Source: Aralia elata
Taxonomy: Eukaryota > Streptophyta > Magnoliopsida > Apiales > Araliaceae
Length of the DNA stretch: 64,000 nucleotides
Assembly (NCBI GenBank): GCA_034770075.1
Contig: CM068379.1
Location: 39,811,130 to 39,875,129, forward strand
Direction: 5' to 3'
Of the stretch, positions 11,393-23,159 are shown one piece after another. Numbering within the stretch: position 1 is the stretch's first letter; every line of letters begins with the position of its first letter. A model generated the notes under the pieces. The model ran no database searches. It was not told where the DNA came from and saw only the letters and a list, made by a program, of their open reading frames with translations. A program made the position numbers and the translations under genes.

Positions 11393-11404
11393 GCTTTGAT
11401 ACCA
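11393..11404 (-). other. Primer-binding site, initiator-Met tRNA type
   Basis: On the minus strand TGGTATCAAAGC lies three bases after the 5' LTR end. It differs by one base from the usual plant iMet PBS (TGGTATCAGAGC). Confidence 0.9.
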
Positions 11405-11407
11405 ACC

Positions 11408-14400
11408 TGTGACGCCCCCAAATTCGGGTCTCCAAATACCCGGATCTGGTCATCACGATTCAATACAACATTCACCTTTAACAACATATGATATCTAAAA
11501 AGTGCTGAATATAATAAACATACATTGTTCATTACAAGGTGTCACTAGTCCCAGAACACGATTAACCTTAAACATTTACACAATCCATACCCTAAATAGC
11601 TAGCAGGGTTTAAATTACATCAGTAAATAACTAACACATGAATCTAAGGTCAGCTACAAGATGTCTATCATTTCATCTTTTCTTTCCCTTTATTCTTCCC
11701 TGACGTCTCGGGTTTAGCTGCAATAAAGTCATGATATAGCAAGAATGAGCAACGAGTTTGCCCAGCAAGTTTAAGGTGCAACAATAAGAATATATCATGA
11801 TGAAGGGATATTAAAGGGATTTCAACAATAGAATAATCAGAAGCAAGAACATTAAATGCTTTTAGAACAATTGATAGTCAAATAGACTTTGAACGATAAC
11901 TTCCAAAGGAGTCAATAGCTAGTTGACCCTCTGGTTACTGGCTACAGAATAACGTACTTGAGGGGATCAGCCTCGCGTACCCTATGTATATGCATAACAT
12001 TTAATTCTGCTATTTGTACCTTATATACGGTACGTGGGGTACTCCCCTATAAATAAAGGGGTGTTCATACAGTCTAAGAATCCTTACCATTGATTGATTC
12101 GGATAGCTTTTATAAATTCTCACAAAATTGTCTGGCCGAACAAGGGTTCAGACTTAACCATGAATGGTTCATAAAACTTCTGAATTTAATTCAATATTCG
12201 AATTCAAATGTATGAGTGCGAATGCCAATAAATACACAGATGTGGAATAATTTTAAAAGTAATTAGACCACTTATAGCATGCTTGGAGATAAAATTCAAG
12301 CTTAAAGAATACTTGCAATAATATATACCTTTTTGCATGAATTAAAATACTGCATAAGGTTTTAGAAGTATTACTCAAGGTAAAAAGTTGAGTAAGGAAG
12401 AACTTGCAATAAGGTAAGAAGTTTAGGGTTAGGAACTTGCAGAAATCAAAGTTCGGGATAGAGGACTTGCCTGTTTGCTCAGCTACGGATAAATTCTAGC
12501 TTTAATTACTTGACCGTGGATAACCTATCAGTTGGTAGAATTGGTTTATCCATTAGCATTGCGTAATTATACCCACTTATGCTATCCATTTAGCAGATAA
12601 ATAATTCACCGAACTTAATTACTACCTAGCCACCAGCTAACAGAAATTTAATGACCTCTATTTATTATTTAAACAGATAATAATTAATCAGGGTCACTTA
12701 TCATTTGAATACTCCAATTATTACCTTTAATTGTTTCCAGGTATGGTCTAACAATCCTTATTTATTAGTTATAAATTTATTTTTGGTTTAAAAGATAACG
12801 AAAAACCCTTGATCATTTATTTAGTTTACTCTTAATTACTATTTACCTTAGGGGTAATTTAGTAATTATGACTCTTGTTCTTTAGTAATTAAATACTTAC
12901 AGTATAAATCCTATCCACACTTAATTAAGCAGTCCTTAAGTGTTCATTAACCTTATTTATTAAGGACTCAAAAATTATTAATTAACTTAATAATTTCCCT
13001 TATACTTAATCATTATTTCATTAATGATTAAGTAATTACCATCCTTATTATTAAGTAACTTTATTTATACTTAATTATTATTATTAAATAATAATTAAAT
13101 ATTTATTATCTTTATCTATTATCTATTAATAATTATTCATTATCTTTATTCATATTTAATTATTATTATTATTAAATAAAAATTAAATATTTATTAACTT
13201 TATTCTTATTTAATTATTATTACTATTAAATAATAATTAAACATTTATTACCTTTATTTATTATTTATTGAGATAATAATACACAATTATTTATTTAATT
13301 TTATTTATTAGCTATAACAACTAGTTAATTACAAGAGCATTTTGACTCAATGAATTAGCCAATACTAACAGTTGTCGACACAGAAGGGAGGATTCTCAAA
13401 CAAATTCAGGACATAGCTTAGCTTTGGTTAACAATCGATATGTATATTTGACACTGATTTTCAGTTCTGGTTATCAGTCACAAGACCAACATTTTTAACC
13501 CTACATTGTAACAGCATGCTATTGGCAGAACATCATATACTCTAAATAAAAACCCAGTTTTATTCAACCATTTCAACAATCATAAGTTGAGTATTTCCAG
13601 ATAGTCCATATCAGCCTGTTTGCAGTATCAATTTAACTACTAGAACCCTAGGGTCCCTTATTATACCAGGTTATTACCCCTGCAATACAACTCAGCATAG
13701 TGTTTAATACAACCCAACACGACTGAAAAAAAAATTTATCAACTCAATACAGCCCAAACAAAACGCAGCCTAATGCGCTATATACTACAACAAGCACAGA
13801 AGAAAATACCAATCACTATATCGGTACAATCCCATTACCAGGAACAAGGTACCTCAAATACAGATAAGCAATTAACCCAGTACAATGGAAAATTTTAGTT
13901 CAACATCTTACACACAGTCAACACAATCCGAGTACGAAAGAAGGAAAATTCATACTAAATCGACTAAGAACCAATCACAGTGGCTGGGTAACCTATGGCT
14001 ATACCTTGGATTGAATCGATTTGCTGCCTTCCTTCTTCTCCCAAAATAGGTGATGTAGTCGGACATTCACCACCGGCACTTGGCCTCCCCTGATTTTCCC
14101 TCAAAATTTCGAACCCTAAATTCTCTAATTTAGAACTCACAAGACAAAGAAATCGGCAGCTTTGGGTTAGGGTTTAGGGCTTCAATTTATAGGAGAATTT
14201 ATTTGGGCAATACCCTATTTGCTTGGTCAATGACCCACGGTAGGAAAAGAGTCGCCGCCGACTGTACCTATTCAGCCTACTGACGACGCCGGCAGCTCTC
14301 GAGCCGTGCGCACTGTCGCCGGTCGCGTCACCAAATTTCAGGGACCGCTGGTCCGTCCGTTGCGCTTGGTCGCTGCCCCGCCCCGTTTCCAAATCGTGCC

Positions 14401-15133
14401 GCCGGCGATTGACAGGCCGTTTCTTCCTCCGTCCCTCGTTCGTCCGATTGGACCCCTAGGGCTTGCTTGGTTGTCTGATTTGAGAGTGATTTGAGAGTTT
14501 GGGTGCCCTAGCTTGGTTATCCCCTGGTTCTTCTTCACGTCTCCAGCTTGGTTCGGTTATTCCATTTCTCCTTTCCCCAATTGACATGCCGGTTACTCTA
14601 AAATCCTAATACCATGGGTCAACCCGACTGGAAAAAAAAAAGATTGGGCTTAACCCAAGAGTTGGGTCGGCTGAATGGAGAAGCAGTCCAATGACAAGGG
14701 AATTGAGCCCTAAAAGAAGATTTGGGCTCAGCTTATTACAAAGTTTGGGTCCAACCCAAAATAAATGAAAGAATGGTCAATCTAAATAAAAGGAAAGTGA
14801 CCCAAATTAAATTAACAATATTATATTCTAATATTTAAATTGATTAACTAATTAAAAAAAAATATTTGTTTTCAACAATAATTCCTCAGGCGATTTATTT
14901 TTACATTTTCTTCCAAATTTTCTTGAAATTAAATTCTTAGTGTCGACTCATTACATTATTCAATTATCAATGGGCCCCTTTTATGCAAGAAAATTTATTG
15001 GACCTATAGTTATATAATTAACTAAAATTTCTTACATGGGTCCAATTAAATTCATAAATTATATAAAAATATAAATAAATTTTTATTTATCAAAATAATT
15101 TGATACAATGCTTTGAAATTCCTGGACATTACA
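11408..15133 (-). repeat. 5' LTR of the Tekay-type element
   Basis: 3726 bases, TG...CA, nearly identical to 1612-5334. Visible differences are mostly one-base indels in homopolymers, a 5-base CCCCG gain near 14380, and a cluster of about six substitutions in the AT-rich repeat near 13190-13255. This LTR drives the element's transcript leftward. Confidence 0.95.
14167..14191 (-). promoter_or_regulatory. LTR promoter: TATA box and telobox
   Basis: On the minus strand TATAAAT (14191-14185) is followed within about 10 bases by CCCTAAACCCTAACCC (about 14181-14167). Start of transcription is expected about 25-35 bases after the TATA, close to the AACCCTAA motif. In plants, AAACCCTAA teloboxes near start sites mark promoters of genes active in dividing cells. 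The assignment is by motif only. Confidence 0.55.
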
Positions 15134-15138
15134 TGGTT
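15134..15138. repeat. Target-site duplication TGGTT, right copy
   Basis: Matches 1607-1611 and directly follows the right LTR. Confidence 0.93.
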
Positions 15139-17575
15139 TCTCTCTGAGGCGCTTATTTGAGGGAGGACTGTTTGAATATGGTATATAGAATGTCATTATT
15201 GTACTCCTTAGGTTTGGTTTAGACATGATGTATGGGAGTAGTGTTTTGTAGGATGTGATCGTAGAGTCAATGTACTCTATGATCATGATGTCAATCATAG
15301 TGACTCTACGACTTGGAATAGTATGGGTGCAGTTGTTTTTCTCATTTTGCTGACTCACATACCACTGTATCAGATCCCTCTGTCTCATTCCAGCTTGATA
15401 GTCATAGAGTTAAGGGACTCTATGATCTAAGATAAGGATTCATTTGGTTCATCAGCCACAGAGTTTTGGGACTCTGAGTCTGGGAAAAGGTTGAGAATGA
15501 TGGATTTGTCAACCCAGGGATAATAAGGGATTTCTCATACTGCTTGGGCCATGATGCAGTCGAGATCTGCATATGAGGACTTGGTAATCTGCTTCTTTGT
15601 ATGCTAGAGAATCCTTGACCCAATTTATTCACATATGAACATGTTCTGCTGGTTCATACGAATTAGTGAACTGGTAGTAGTGATCATCATATAGGTTTTC
15701 TTCTTCTCTTTAGTGATGAATTCCACTCTTCCATCTCGTGTCTTCATAATTTTCTTCAAGCTGAGCATTGCTCTTCATTCTTGATCATTCTTCATTTGGT
15801 CATAGAGTATTCTTTTTAGTACTGGTTACTCTACGATCCTCTCATTTGCACTGCTGACGTAGAGTTGCTGAAGACCTTATTTTTTTTGTATGTTTCTTGA
15901 GGAACTATATTATACTGAATGGAGCTCCAACTTCTGAGGGAGTCTTACTGGAGAATCAAGCCTTTGCTAGTAGTTTGTTGATAAGGATCATATGTCTCTG
16001 ACTTCTTTCTTAAATGTGTTTGAGTAAGGATAGAGTAATCATGATACCTGTAGGTTAAGTAAATTTCTAACTTGGTACCCAATAATCTTTGGGTCCTGCT
16101 GGGTTAGTTCTTTTGAAAGCTCGAGTCTTTTCTAGACAGTGGTTTCACAATTTGCATTATGCAGCTTTAAAGTGATAATGATTTAATCATGCTGCATAAG
16201 AGTGTGTGTGAGAGCAACCATGTGTGGAACTGATGTGGATTCTCAAATCTTTTCCTTAGATGAGTTCTTACTTTTATTATGTTCCAAGTGTTTGAGTCTT
16301 GGTAGAGTAGTGGTCAGTTCTGTGAGTTGTACCTAGATGGTTCGTAGAGTTGGTCAGTCTCTACAACCCTTCAATATACAACAGCAGATATGACTACACT
16401 CTACGACTTATCAAAGACTTAGATCATGAAGTAATGCATTACTCATCAAATAAGATGTGAGAACTAAGGTAGGATGAAAATAGCTCATTAAGCACAGTCA
16501 CCTCTTAAACAACAGAGTTAAATAGCAGGAGGTGAAATTACTAAATACAATCCCTACTTGGTTTTCCACATTTAAGAATAAACTCTCAACATCAAGATAA
16601 ATAATTATGAGTCTTTATCAGTACACACAACAGCAATTGCAAAATAGTTTGAGCACATTTTCACTCTTTTAGCAACAAGATAGGAGATAACTCTATTTGT
16701 GAAGACTTCAGATATTTTTCTCAAGAGCTTTATTTTTAGCCTCAAATATGGATAGACAGCAAAGTGATTATTAAACCATAATTCTCACTTTCTTTCTTCT
16801 TCCTTTTGGGGTGGAAAATAATTTCTTGATATGCTACTAAAGTACAAAAACATGCAATTTGTAATAAATTTTAACAGTCAAATATATTGGCATTTTAGGG
16901 GGATAGAGATAGATACCTCACTAATGTCAATTTCTTGACAGTTAGTGGTGCTACTAGCAGTGATGCACTTCCTTGTTGGTTGATGATTTGTAATTCCTCA
17001 GGCCATTGCTAGAACCATCATTTATTCCTTTATTGTGCTGTATTGACTGATACATTGAGCACATTTTTGAGTTATGCACATAGTTTGTTATGACATTCCA
17101 TATTCATTGATACGCTTGAATTAACCTCTGGGTTCATGTTTTGTAAAGTAGGGACATGTCACATGTAGTTAAGAAACTTATGGAGTTATCATTGTAAGTG
17201 CATTGATGATGGCGCATTATTATTTAGATATTTCCTTGATCATCATTCGTAGGACTTCACAACTTCTTAGGTGGATATGTAGATTCCCTTTTTAATGGAG
17301 AATAATTTCGTTCTTGCTGCATCTGAACTATTTCCTCCTCATGAGATGATCGATCTGCTCATTGACATCAGCATGCCCGGTGATGATGATTTTTCCATTT
17401 AAGCCCATGGTATAGCCTGGATAGCTTAGGATAGTTTACCTACACATACAATTTTCAACTTGTTAGCTTATATTCATTTTATCTTATCAACCAATACCGA
17501 GATTTAGAGCTGATCTAAATTGTGTGTCATGGATCTACTCAAAACGTGAGCTTTAACATATTCATGAGAACCTTT
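15139..17575. other. Non-coding leader of the host LTR element, right part
   Basis: No supported gene. It contains CTCTACGA or its reverse complement near 15259, 15301, 15828, 16341 and 16398, often in opposed pairs that could fold (for example GATCGTAGAGT, six bases, ACTCTATGATC near 15257). This is the leader between the PBS at 17576 and the env-like ORF, interrupted by the Tekay element. Confidence 0.45.
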
Positions 17576-17588
17576 CTTTGATACCAAT
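17576..17588 (-). other. Primer-binding site of the Copia-like element
   Basis: On the minus strand ATTGGTATCAAAG lies three bases from the CA end of the LTR at 17592. It matches an iMet-type PBS, with the internal region to the left. Confidence 0.7.
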
Positions 17589-17950
17589 TATTGGTTCCCG
17601 GGGACACGATAGGGATCTAGAAGGGGGGGTTGAATAGATCCTTATAAAACTTTTTCATTTAATCCATGAAGGTATAACATTTATGAATTAGAGAATCAAT
17701 TCATGCACAATGGAATATACTTTAATAACCCCTTCAAAGATGTAAACATAATCTCAGTTAAATCGTCAAATCTATAGTATGGTTGACAATAGGTATAGCA
17801 GTTAATGTGTATAAGGTAAATGACATAAAGTAAAAGACACAAGAGATTTTTAAGTGGTTCGGAGACTGAATAACTCCTACTCCACTCTTCTACTTCAACA
17901 AGTAGGAATCTACTAATGGTTTTAGTCACAAAGATAAGGACTCTCCACCC

Positions 17951-18131
17951 TCCTCAAGTCTAACAGACGAGAGTTGTTTTTAGCCACTAAGGCAAGGATC
18001 ATATGACCCTCCTCAAGTCCCGTAGACACGAATCCTCTGACCCCTCTTGAGGCCCGCAGACATGAGTTGTTTTTAGTCCCTCGGATAAGGATCCAATGAC
18101 CCTCTTCAAGTCCAGCAGACTTGGAAAATCA
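17951..18131. repeat. Tandem duplication of about 90 bp with serial mini-hairpins
   Basis: Two diverged copies share GAGTTGTTTTTAG, AAGGATC and TCAAGTC elements. They contain, and are followed to about 18240 by, a series of small imperfect inverted repeats of the form CAAGtC...aGaCTTG, including CAAGTCCAGCAGACTTGG, CAAGGCCAACAGCCTTGG and CAAGTCTAGTAAACTTG. Confidence 0.6.
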
Positions 18132-19834
18132 GTTCACAAAGAACTCTTCAAGGCCAACAGCCTTGGAATCCTATAGACTAAAGCCAGCAGCCTTAGAATC
18201 TCTTGTACCTTTTGGTACTCAGCAAGTCTAGTAAACTTGACTTTGTTTAGTCACTTAAGACAACGACGCCCCGCCCTCTTTGGTGTGTTGATTGTTTGTT
18301 GGGTTGTGCTACCAAGATAAACTTTGATCTACTTCATCTTCAACTACTTGGCGGTTGTTTGTGATCTTCTTCTGGATGCTACTGATGATGGTCGTTGAAG
18401 CCCTCCCTTCTTCTGGTACATAGCAGATGCAGATGATCACTTTTGATGAACACTGGTTGACTTGTCCAAGTTAGTTCTTTATCTGTTCAGCTCAGTGTGT
18501 TCATTGCTTGATCATAGAGCTATCCGTTCTGGATCTGGTCGCTCTTGATCTTGGCTTCTTGGTCATTCGACTCTTAGCTCATATGTCAGCCCTTTAGCAT
18601 ACCTCTCATGTTGTAGTGAAGCTTCTAGTTAGTTGTTCAGTTAGTGTTCTTGCTCTTGCTTACCACACACACACTTCAATTCAAATGCAGTTTTCCCTTT
18701 TGTAGATCTCCGTAATCTTTCCGTTGGAAGCTTGCCGCTGATATCTTCTCATTGCACTTCTTTCCGTTGGAGACTTACTTTCTGCAGATTTGTTTATTGC
18801 ACAACTGAATATTTTACTTCCTTAAGTCTGATAGTGAAGGTTGAGTCAGCATCCATTAGCTGGTACCAAATAGTGGAGTCACATGAACCGTTTATTGACT
18901 GCTGTAGACATGGCTGTTTGAACCCCCACTAAGATTGGTTTCCTATTTTACTCATTTAACTATTCAGCCGCTCATCTTTGGGATAGTAACCCTAAGTGCT
19001 CTGACATCTTTAATCCTTGTTGGCACTTACTCTACGATCGCCTGGGGTGCAGCCTGTTGCTTCTGATCGTAGAGTTAACTTGTTTGCTTCAAACTGAAGT
19101 CTGTTGCCTCTGATCGTAGAGTTGACTACTAACTTCAGTTGTGGCCTTCTGCTGCCTTGTAGTTCGTAGAGTGGTTGTCTGCACTTTGTATTACGCTTTA
19201 TGTGCTTCTTACTATACTGCAGTTTGTGCTCCCTTATGCTTTGTGATCTTCATTTAGCATTTTATTCTTAGAGCATTGTATTGTGATCTTCGTTGAGCCA
19301 TTATTGCAGTCATGCTTATCATAGAGGGCTGCTCAATGTTCTTCAGGTGTTGGTCCTGCTGCTATGTCATAGAGGACTGCTCTATGATCTCCTATTGCTG
19401 TAGCACTTTTGATGTAGAGGACTGCTCTACTTTAATCTTCAGACATTCTCTCTTATGCCTTGTCATAGAGTACTGCTCCATGGTCTTCTAATTGCTTTGC
19501 TGAAACTGTCAGAGTGCATCTGTTGTCTTAGGCTCAACTCTACGATCACTTGATCTAGCTGTTACTTTCCTACTCTACGACCTTGTCTTTGTTATAGGTT
19601 ATAGAGTCTTGATGGATCGTAGACTGTGTGCTTGAGCTACCCTTTGAACTCTGCTATGGATTGATGCTTCGGATGCACTCAGAGATTTTCCTGTGTTTGA
19701 TAGCTCATGCTCGGCTTATTTGGTAGTCTTTAAGAAAATTGTCATCTTGACTTTGAGTGCCTCTGCATAGATTGTTCTATGTTGTTGCTTGGTTACAGGT
19801 TGTTCATGGGAGTCGTAGAGTGGCTGTCTGGGAC

Positions 19835-20310
19835 TGACTCTACGAACCCATGTTAGCACAATAATTTCCTTTTTGCAGTGCACACTCTACGATTCTGAGT
19901 AAGCTCCTTGTTCTGTCAGCCATACTCTACGATTGCTTTGCAAGCTCTGCGTTGACATGTGCAACTCTACGATGCCAAGAGAGTGCTGTCGAGTGAGCTC
20001 TACGATCTGCCGAGCTTTTTACTGTGCTTATCTGGCAGACTCTACGATCTTGAGATTTAGCATTGTAATGCCGAGACAACTCTACGTCCTGCCAAGAGTG
20101 CTCTACATTCTGCCGAGAGAACTCTACGATCTACCAGGAGAGAGCTTTACGTCCTGTCGAGAGAGCTCTACGATCTGCCGAGAGAACTCTACGTTCTGCC
20201 GAGCTTCACTCTACGTTTGCCTGGCAAACTCTGTGATGTCATCCTTTGACTCTGCGAAGTTGGTTGACTGCTCTACGATCCTTCACTTAGTCAGTGCAGT
20301 GCTCTACGTT
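19835..20310. repeat. CTCTACG minisatellite
   Basis: At least twelve exact CTCTACG copies lie in under 480 bases, plus near copies. In the densest part (20075-20220) they recur every 21-22 bases in a unit close to CTCTACGATCTGCCGAGAGAA. The plus-strand ORF across it (19933-20388) is a by-product of the repeat and is not called. Confidence 0.8.
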
Positions 20311-20638
20311 CAATCTAGCCCTTGTTTGTACATATATCATTATAGTATATACGATCAACCTAACAAGTTTGATCTTTTTCTATTCTAAGTCCTTATACAT
20401 CAAATTCATTTAAGGACTTTACAACACCTAATGTTACAAACATACTTTGATCAGATGGATATTCATTCAGCTTAGATCAACCTAACATATTTGATCTTTT
20501 AATTTTAAGTCCTTGTACATATATATTTCATTTAAGGACTTTATAAGGCTTTGTCAGTGTGATTGTTCTTCTTATCATTTTGTCATCAATCAAATCACAT
20601 ATAATGAATAATGGTAATCGCATGTAGATCTTATAACA

Positions 20639-20652
20639 TTCCCCCCCTATGA
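20639..20652 (-). other. Polypurine tract beside the Copia-like LTR
   Basis: On the minus strand ATCATAGGGGGGGAA abuts the TG start of the LTR. This is the sequence and position of a PPT and implies an internal region to the right, of which only about 130 bases (to roughly 20776) seem to remain. Confidence 0.55.
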
Positions 20653-20776
20653 TAATGAGCTTAACGATCTCATGCAGATTCCCAACACAGGTTTTCGGGG
20701 CTATTGAGATGGCTTTCATGCCCACGGATCGCCCCGACCCTATTTTGATGCTTGGTTTCCTGTTTATCACAAAAAA

Positions 20777-21420
20777 ACGATTTTTAAACAAAACGACCAA
20801 GATCTTTTAAAATCAAATTGCGTTGGGTTAGTAAGACGACTTTAGATTAAAATTAAAAGTAACGAAAAATAAATCTCGATTCCTATTTGGCGAAAAGGTT
20901 TGAAAATTGCATTTTTTGAAACGTCACCCAAAAGGTTTTCATCAAAATCAAAGCTAAAATGAAACTTTCTCTTAAGTCAAATCCTTCGCACTAGGTCCAA
21001 AGAGGTATTAAGTTGTTTTTAAGATAACGCACTTCGCACGATTCCGATCTAAAGCAAGATAACGATTTCCTTCACAATCACACACACACATACACACACA
21101 CATTTCACACTTAAGAAAACATCAAGATGCGGTAACCGTATTTTTACGGAAGTCGAGGGGTGCCTATCACCTTCCCCTCGCTTAAGCAAGCCCCCGAATT
21201 CTATGAATCTCGGTTTCGAGACCAATTTTATGGAGTCACATATTGGGCCTTATTGCGAAAATCCTAAAATCTGGATGAGTTGGTACATCCATTTAAATCT
21301 TTACCAACTGGCGGCTCTGTCTAATTGGACCATCATTAAAATCAACCTTTTCAAAACTCCGTCGGCATTTATGTCGAATTTTTCCTAAAAACAATCACCC
21401 TTTAAGCGAAATGAATAAAT
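20777..21420 (+). mobile_element. Tat/Ogre-type LTR end fragment
   Basis: The stretch GGGGTGCCTATCACCTTCCC (near 21158), followed by ACCAACTGGCGGCTCTGT (21303-21320), recalls the U5 end and GGCGACTCTG junction of Tat/Ogre LTR elements on the plus strand. No coding domain follows; Athila-type LTR sequence takes over by about 21470. Both edges are uncertain. Confidence 0.45.
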
Positions 21421-21469
21421 TGAAATCATAAAAAGGGTAGAAACACCTAAAATGCATTCAGTTATTTTG

Positions 21470-22463
21470 GAAAGGTTGAAGTGAACAAGGATTCTATCTA
21501 TCATTCTGGTTGGGAGACTAAAGGAAGATATAAATAGGAGATAACACATTGGATAAAAGGATATACAACACAGAGATTGAGTTTTCAGAGCTGAGCAAGG
21601 AGATTGAAGATCAAGTCAAGCATCGTGAGGAATTCAGATTGGAGTGCTAGAGATTATATTGAGTTTTCTTTTAATCTTTTATCTCTGATTTGTAATTAAT
21701 TATGATGACTTATTTTGGTATTCTAGTTTTTATTGTCAGTATGAACTAAACCATTAGTTAAGGCTACGATTGAACCAGTTATGTTTCTGAATTAATTATC
21801 TATTTAATTCCAGTTATTCAATTGATGGGAGTTGTCTATCTTATTCTATGCTTATTGATTAAAATTGTTTGGCCAACAATTAGCATATTATTCTAGATGA
21901 ATTCGGGAGATGCAAGCTAGGGTTAGAACTGGATAAGATAGCATGTATTCTTAATTATTTGCATGTGTTGAATAATTAGGATTGTGAAGTGAATAGGGAT
22001 ATCTCTTTACTGCATGTAACAATTGGAAATTGAAGCTTAATGAATTTAATCCTTTAGTTTTGCATAGGAATATCGCAGAGTTAATTGGATTAAATAGATT
22101 TATTTAATCACTTAGAAAATGGCTTATAAATACAATTGAATTTCTGTTAACAACTCCATTGAAGTGAATAATTGGAAGATATAGATAGATTGGTTTATGA
22201 TAAATAACTGGGGATATTGTAGTCTTAATCTTTTTAAATCTGAATTTCAACCTTTGTGATAGTTGCTAGTGTTAGTGTTAATTTAATTAGTTTTAATCAA
22301 TATTCAAAATTGCAATCGTTTAATAGAATAGTCATAATCTAAATTGATAGTTGGAGATATAAAACATAGTAATTCCTGTGGGTTCGACACTCGTTCTTTT
22401 CACTTTATTACTTGTTGATCGTGTATACTTGCACGTAATTGTTGATTGTGAAATCGGGCAACA
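21470..22463 (+). repeat. Partial Athila 5' LTR (R-U5 portion)
   Basis: It contains TATAAATAG (21529-21537) and ends CTGTGGGTTCGACACTC ... GGGCAACA, parallel to the 3' LTR at 32033 and 32930-33011. The U3 part with the TGATGAG start is absent. Similarity to the 3' LTR is recognisable but low, so the two may not derive from one insertion. No PBS follows: gag-PR coding sequence starts immediately. Confidence 0.65.
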
Positions 22464-23159
22464 TCTAGGAAGAAAAAGCTAGAGGACTATGAAATAGTGG
22501 CTTTGACTGAAGAATGTAGTGCGGTGCTCCAAAAGAAATTGCCACCAAAGTTGAAAGATCCTGGCAGCTTTACTATTCCTTGCACCATTGGTAACTTGTC
22601 ATTTAATAAATGTTTGTGTGATTTGGGAGCAAGTATCAACCTTATGCCATTATCGATATATTCTCAGTTGGGTCTACCTGCACCAAAACCTACAGACATA
22701 TCTCTTCAGCTAGCAGATAGGTCTGTTACATACCCGAGAGGAATTGTGGAGGACATACTTGTTAAGGTTGATAAATTCATATTTCTAGCTGATTTCATCA
22801 TATTGGATTACGAAGAAGACAAGGACATTTCGATCATACTTGGGAGACCATTCTTAGCAACCGGTAGAACACTCATTGATGTGCAGAAAGGAGAATTGAC
22901 TATGAGGGTTCAAGACCAAGAAGTGAAGTTCAACGTGTTTAAAGCTATGAAGTTTCCTACAGACAAAGAGGAGTGTTTCAGAATAGATATGGTGAAGAAA
23001 GACGTGGATGATGAATTTTTGCAACTGATGATTAGGGATCCATTGGAGATTACCTTGTCGGGGGAGGAAGATTTAGATGATCTGAGATTATTAATTATCT
23101 TCAGAGGTTGGATGCATTTCCTAGGGTACACCGATTCAAAATCCCGTTCGAACCATTGA
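22464..23159 (+). pseudogene. Athila gag tail and aspartic protease
   Basis: The ORF from 22497 runs ALTEECSAVLQKKLPPKLKDPG..TIPCTIG, typical of the gag-protease link of Athila elements, then the active site CDLGASINLMP and a flap-side ILGRPFLATGRTLIDV. This is the retroviral-type pepsin that cleaves the polyprotein. Its N-terminal gag partner is missing: the LTR end joins this text directly. The frame changes near 23105-23150 into the RT frame. Confidence 0.8.

Larger units (their letters stand above)
1612..15133 (-). mobile_element. Complete Ty3/gypsy chromovirus, Tekay/Del type (13.5 kb)
   Basis: Complete minus-strand LTR retrotransposon. In element order it has a 5' LTR (15133-11408), PBS (11404-11393), a coiled-coil ORF, gag, protease-RT-RNase H-integrase, an integrase C-terminal chromodomain, PPT (5348-5335) and a 3' LTR (5334-1612). 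Both LTRs run TG...CA and a 5-bp TGGTT duplication flanks the whole. Long LTRs (3.7 kb), an iMet PBS and a chromodomain ending near the last residue fit the Tekay/Del clade. By eye the LTRs differ by fewer than ten substitutions and several small indels, so insertion is recent. Three single-base homopolymer indels break the gag-pol frame. Confidence 0.95.
1..20638 (-). mobile_element. Non-autonomous LTR element, probably Copia SIRE/Maximus-like, split by a Tekay element
   Basis: Read on the minus strand, an LTR (17592-20638) is followed by a tRNA-iMet-type primer-binding site (17576-17588), a long non-coding leader, and then an env-like ORF (794-39); the element leaves the window at base 1. 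No gag or pol domain is visible between the PBS and the ORF, so this copy looks non-autonomous. The short words CTCTACGA and TCGTAGAG recur on both sides of the 1612-15133 insertion and inside the LTR, which ties the pieces together. The SIRE/Maximus assignment rests on the LTR text (a G-run followed by TTGAATAGATCC, and a GTGGTTCGGAG stretch), a style recalled from such LTRs; no pol is present to confirm it. Confidence 0.5.
17592..20638 (-). repeat. LTR of the Copia-like element (3.0 kb)
   Basis: On the minus strand it starts TGTTATAAGATC and ends CCCCGGGAACCA. The PBS flanks its inner (left) side. Unusually, a perfect PPT-like tract flanks its right side (20639-20652), so this LTR may be shared by two internal regions. 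It holds a GTGGTTCGGAG segment and a G7 run followed by TTGAATAG near its left end, a 90-bp tandem duplication (17951-18131) and a CTCTACG minisatellite (19835-20310). No TSD was found at its two edges, so it is not a simple solo LTR. Confidence 0.6.

Noticed and set aside
19933..20388. 151-residue ORF with repeated PRELY-like residues
   Set aside because: It is the translation of the CTCTACG minisatellite; the peptide repeat follows from the DNA repeat.
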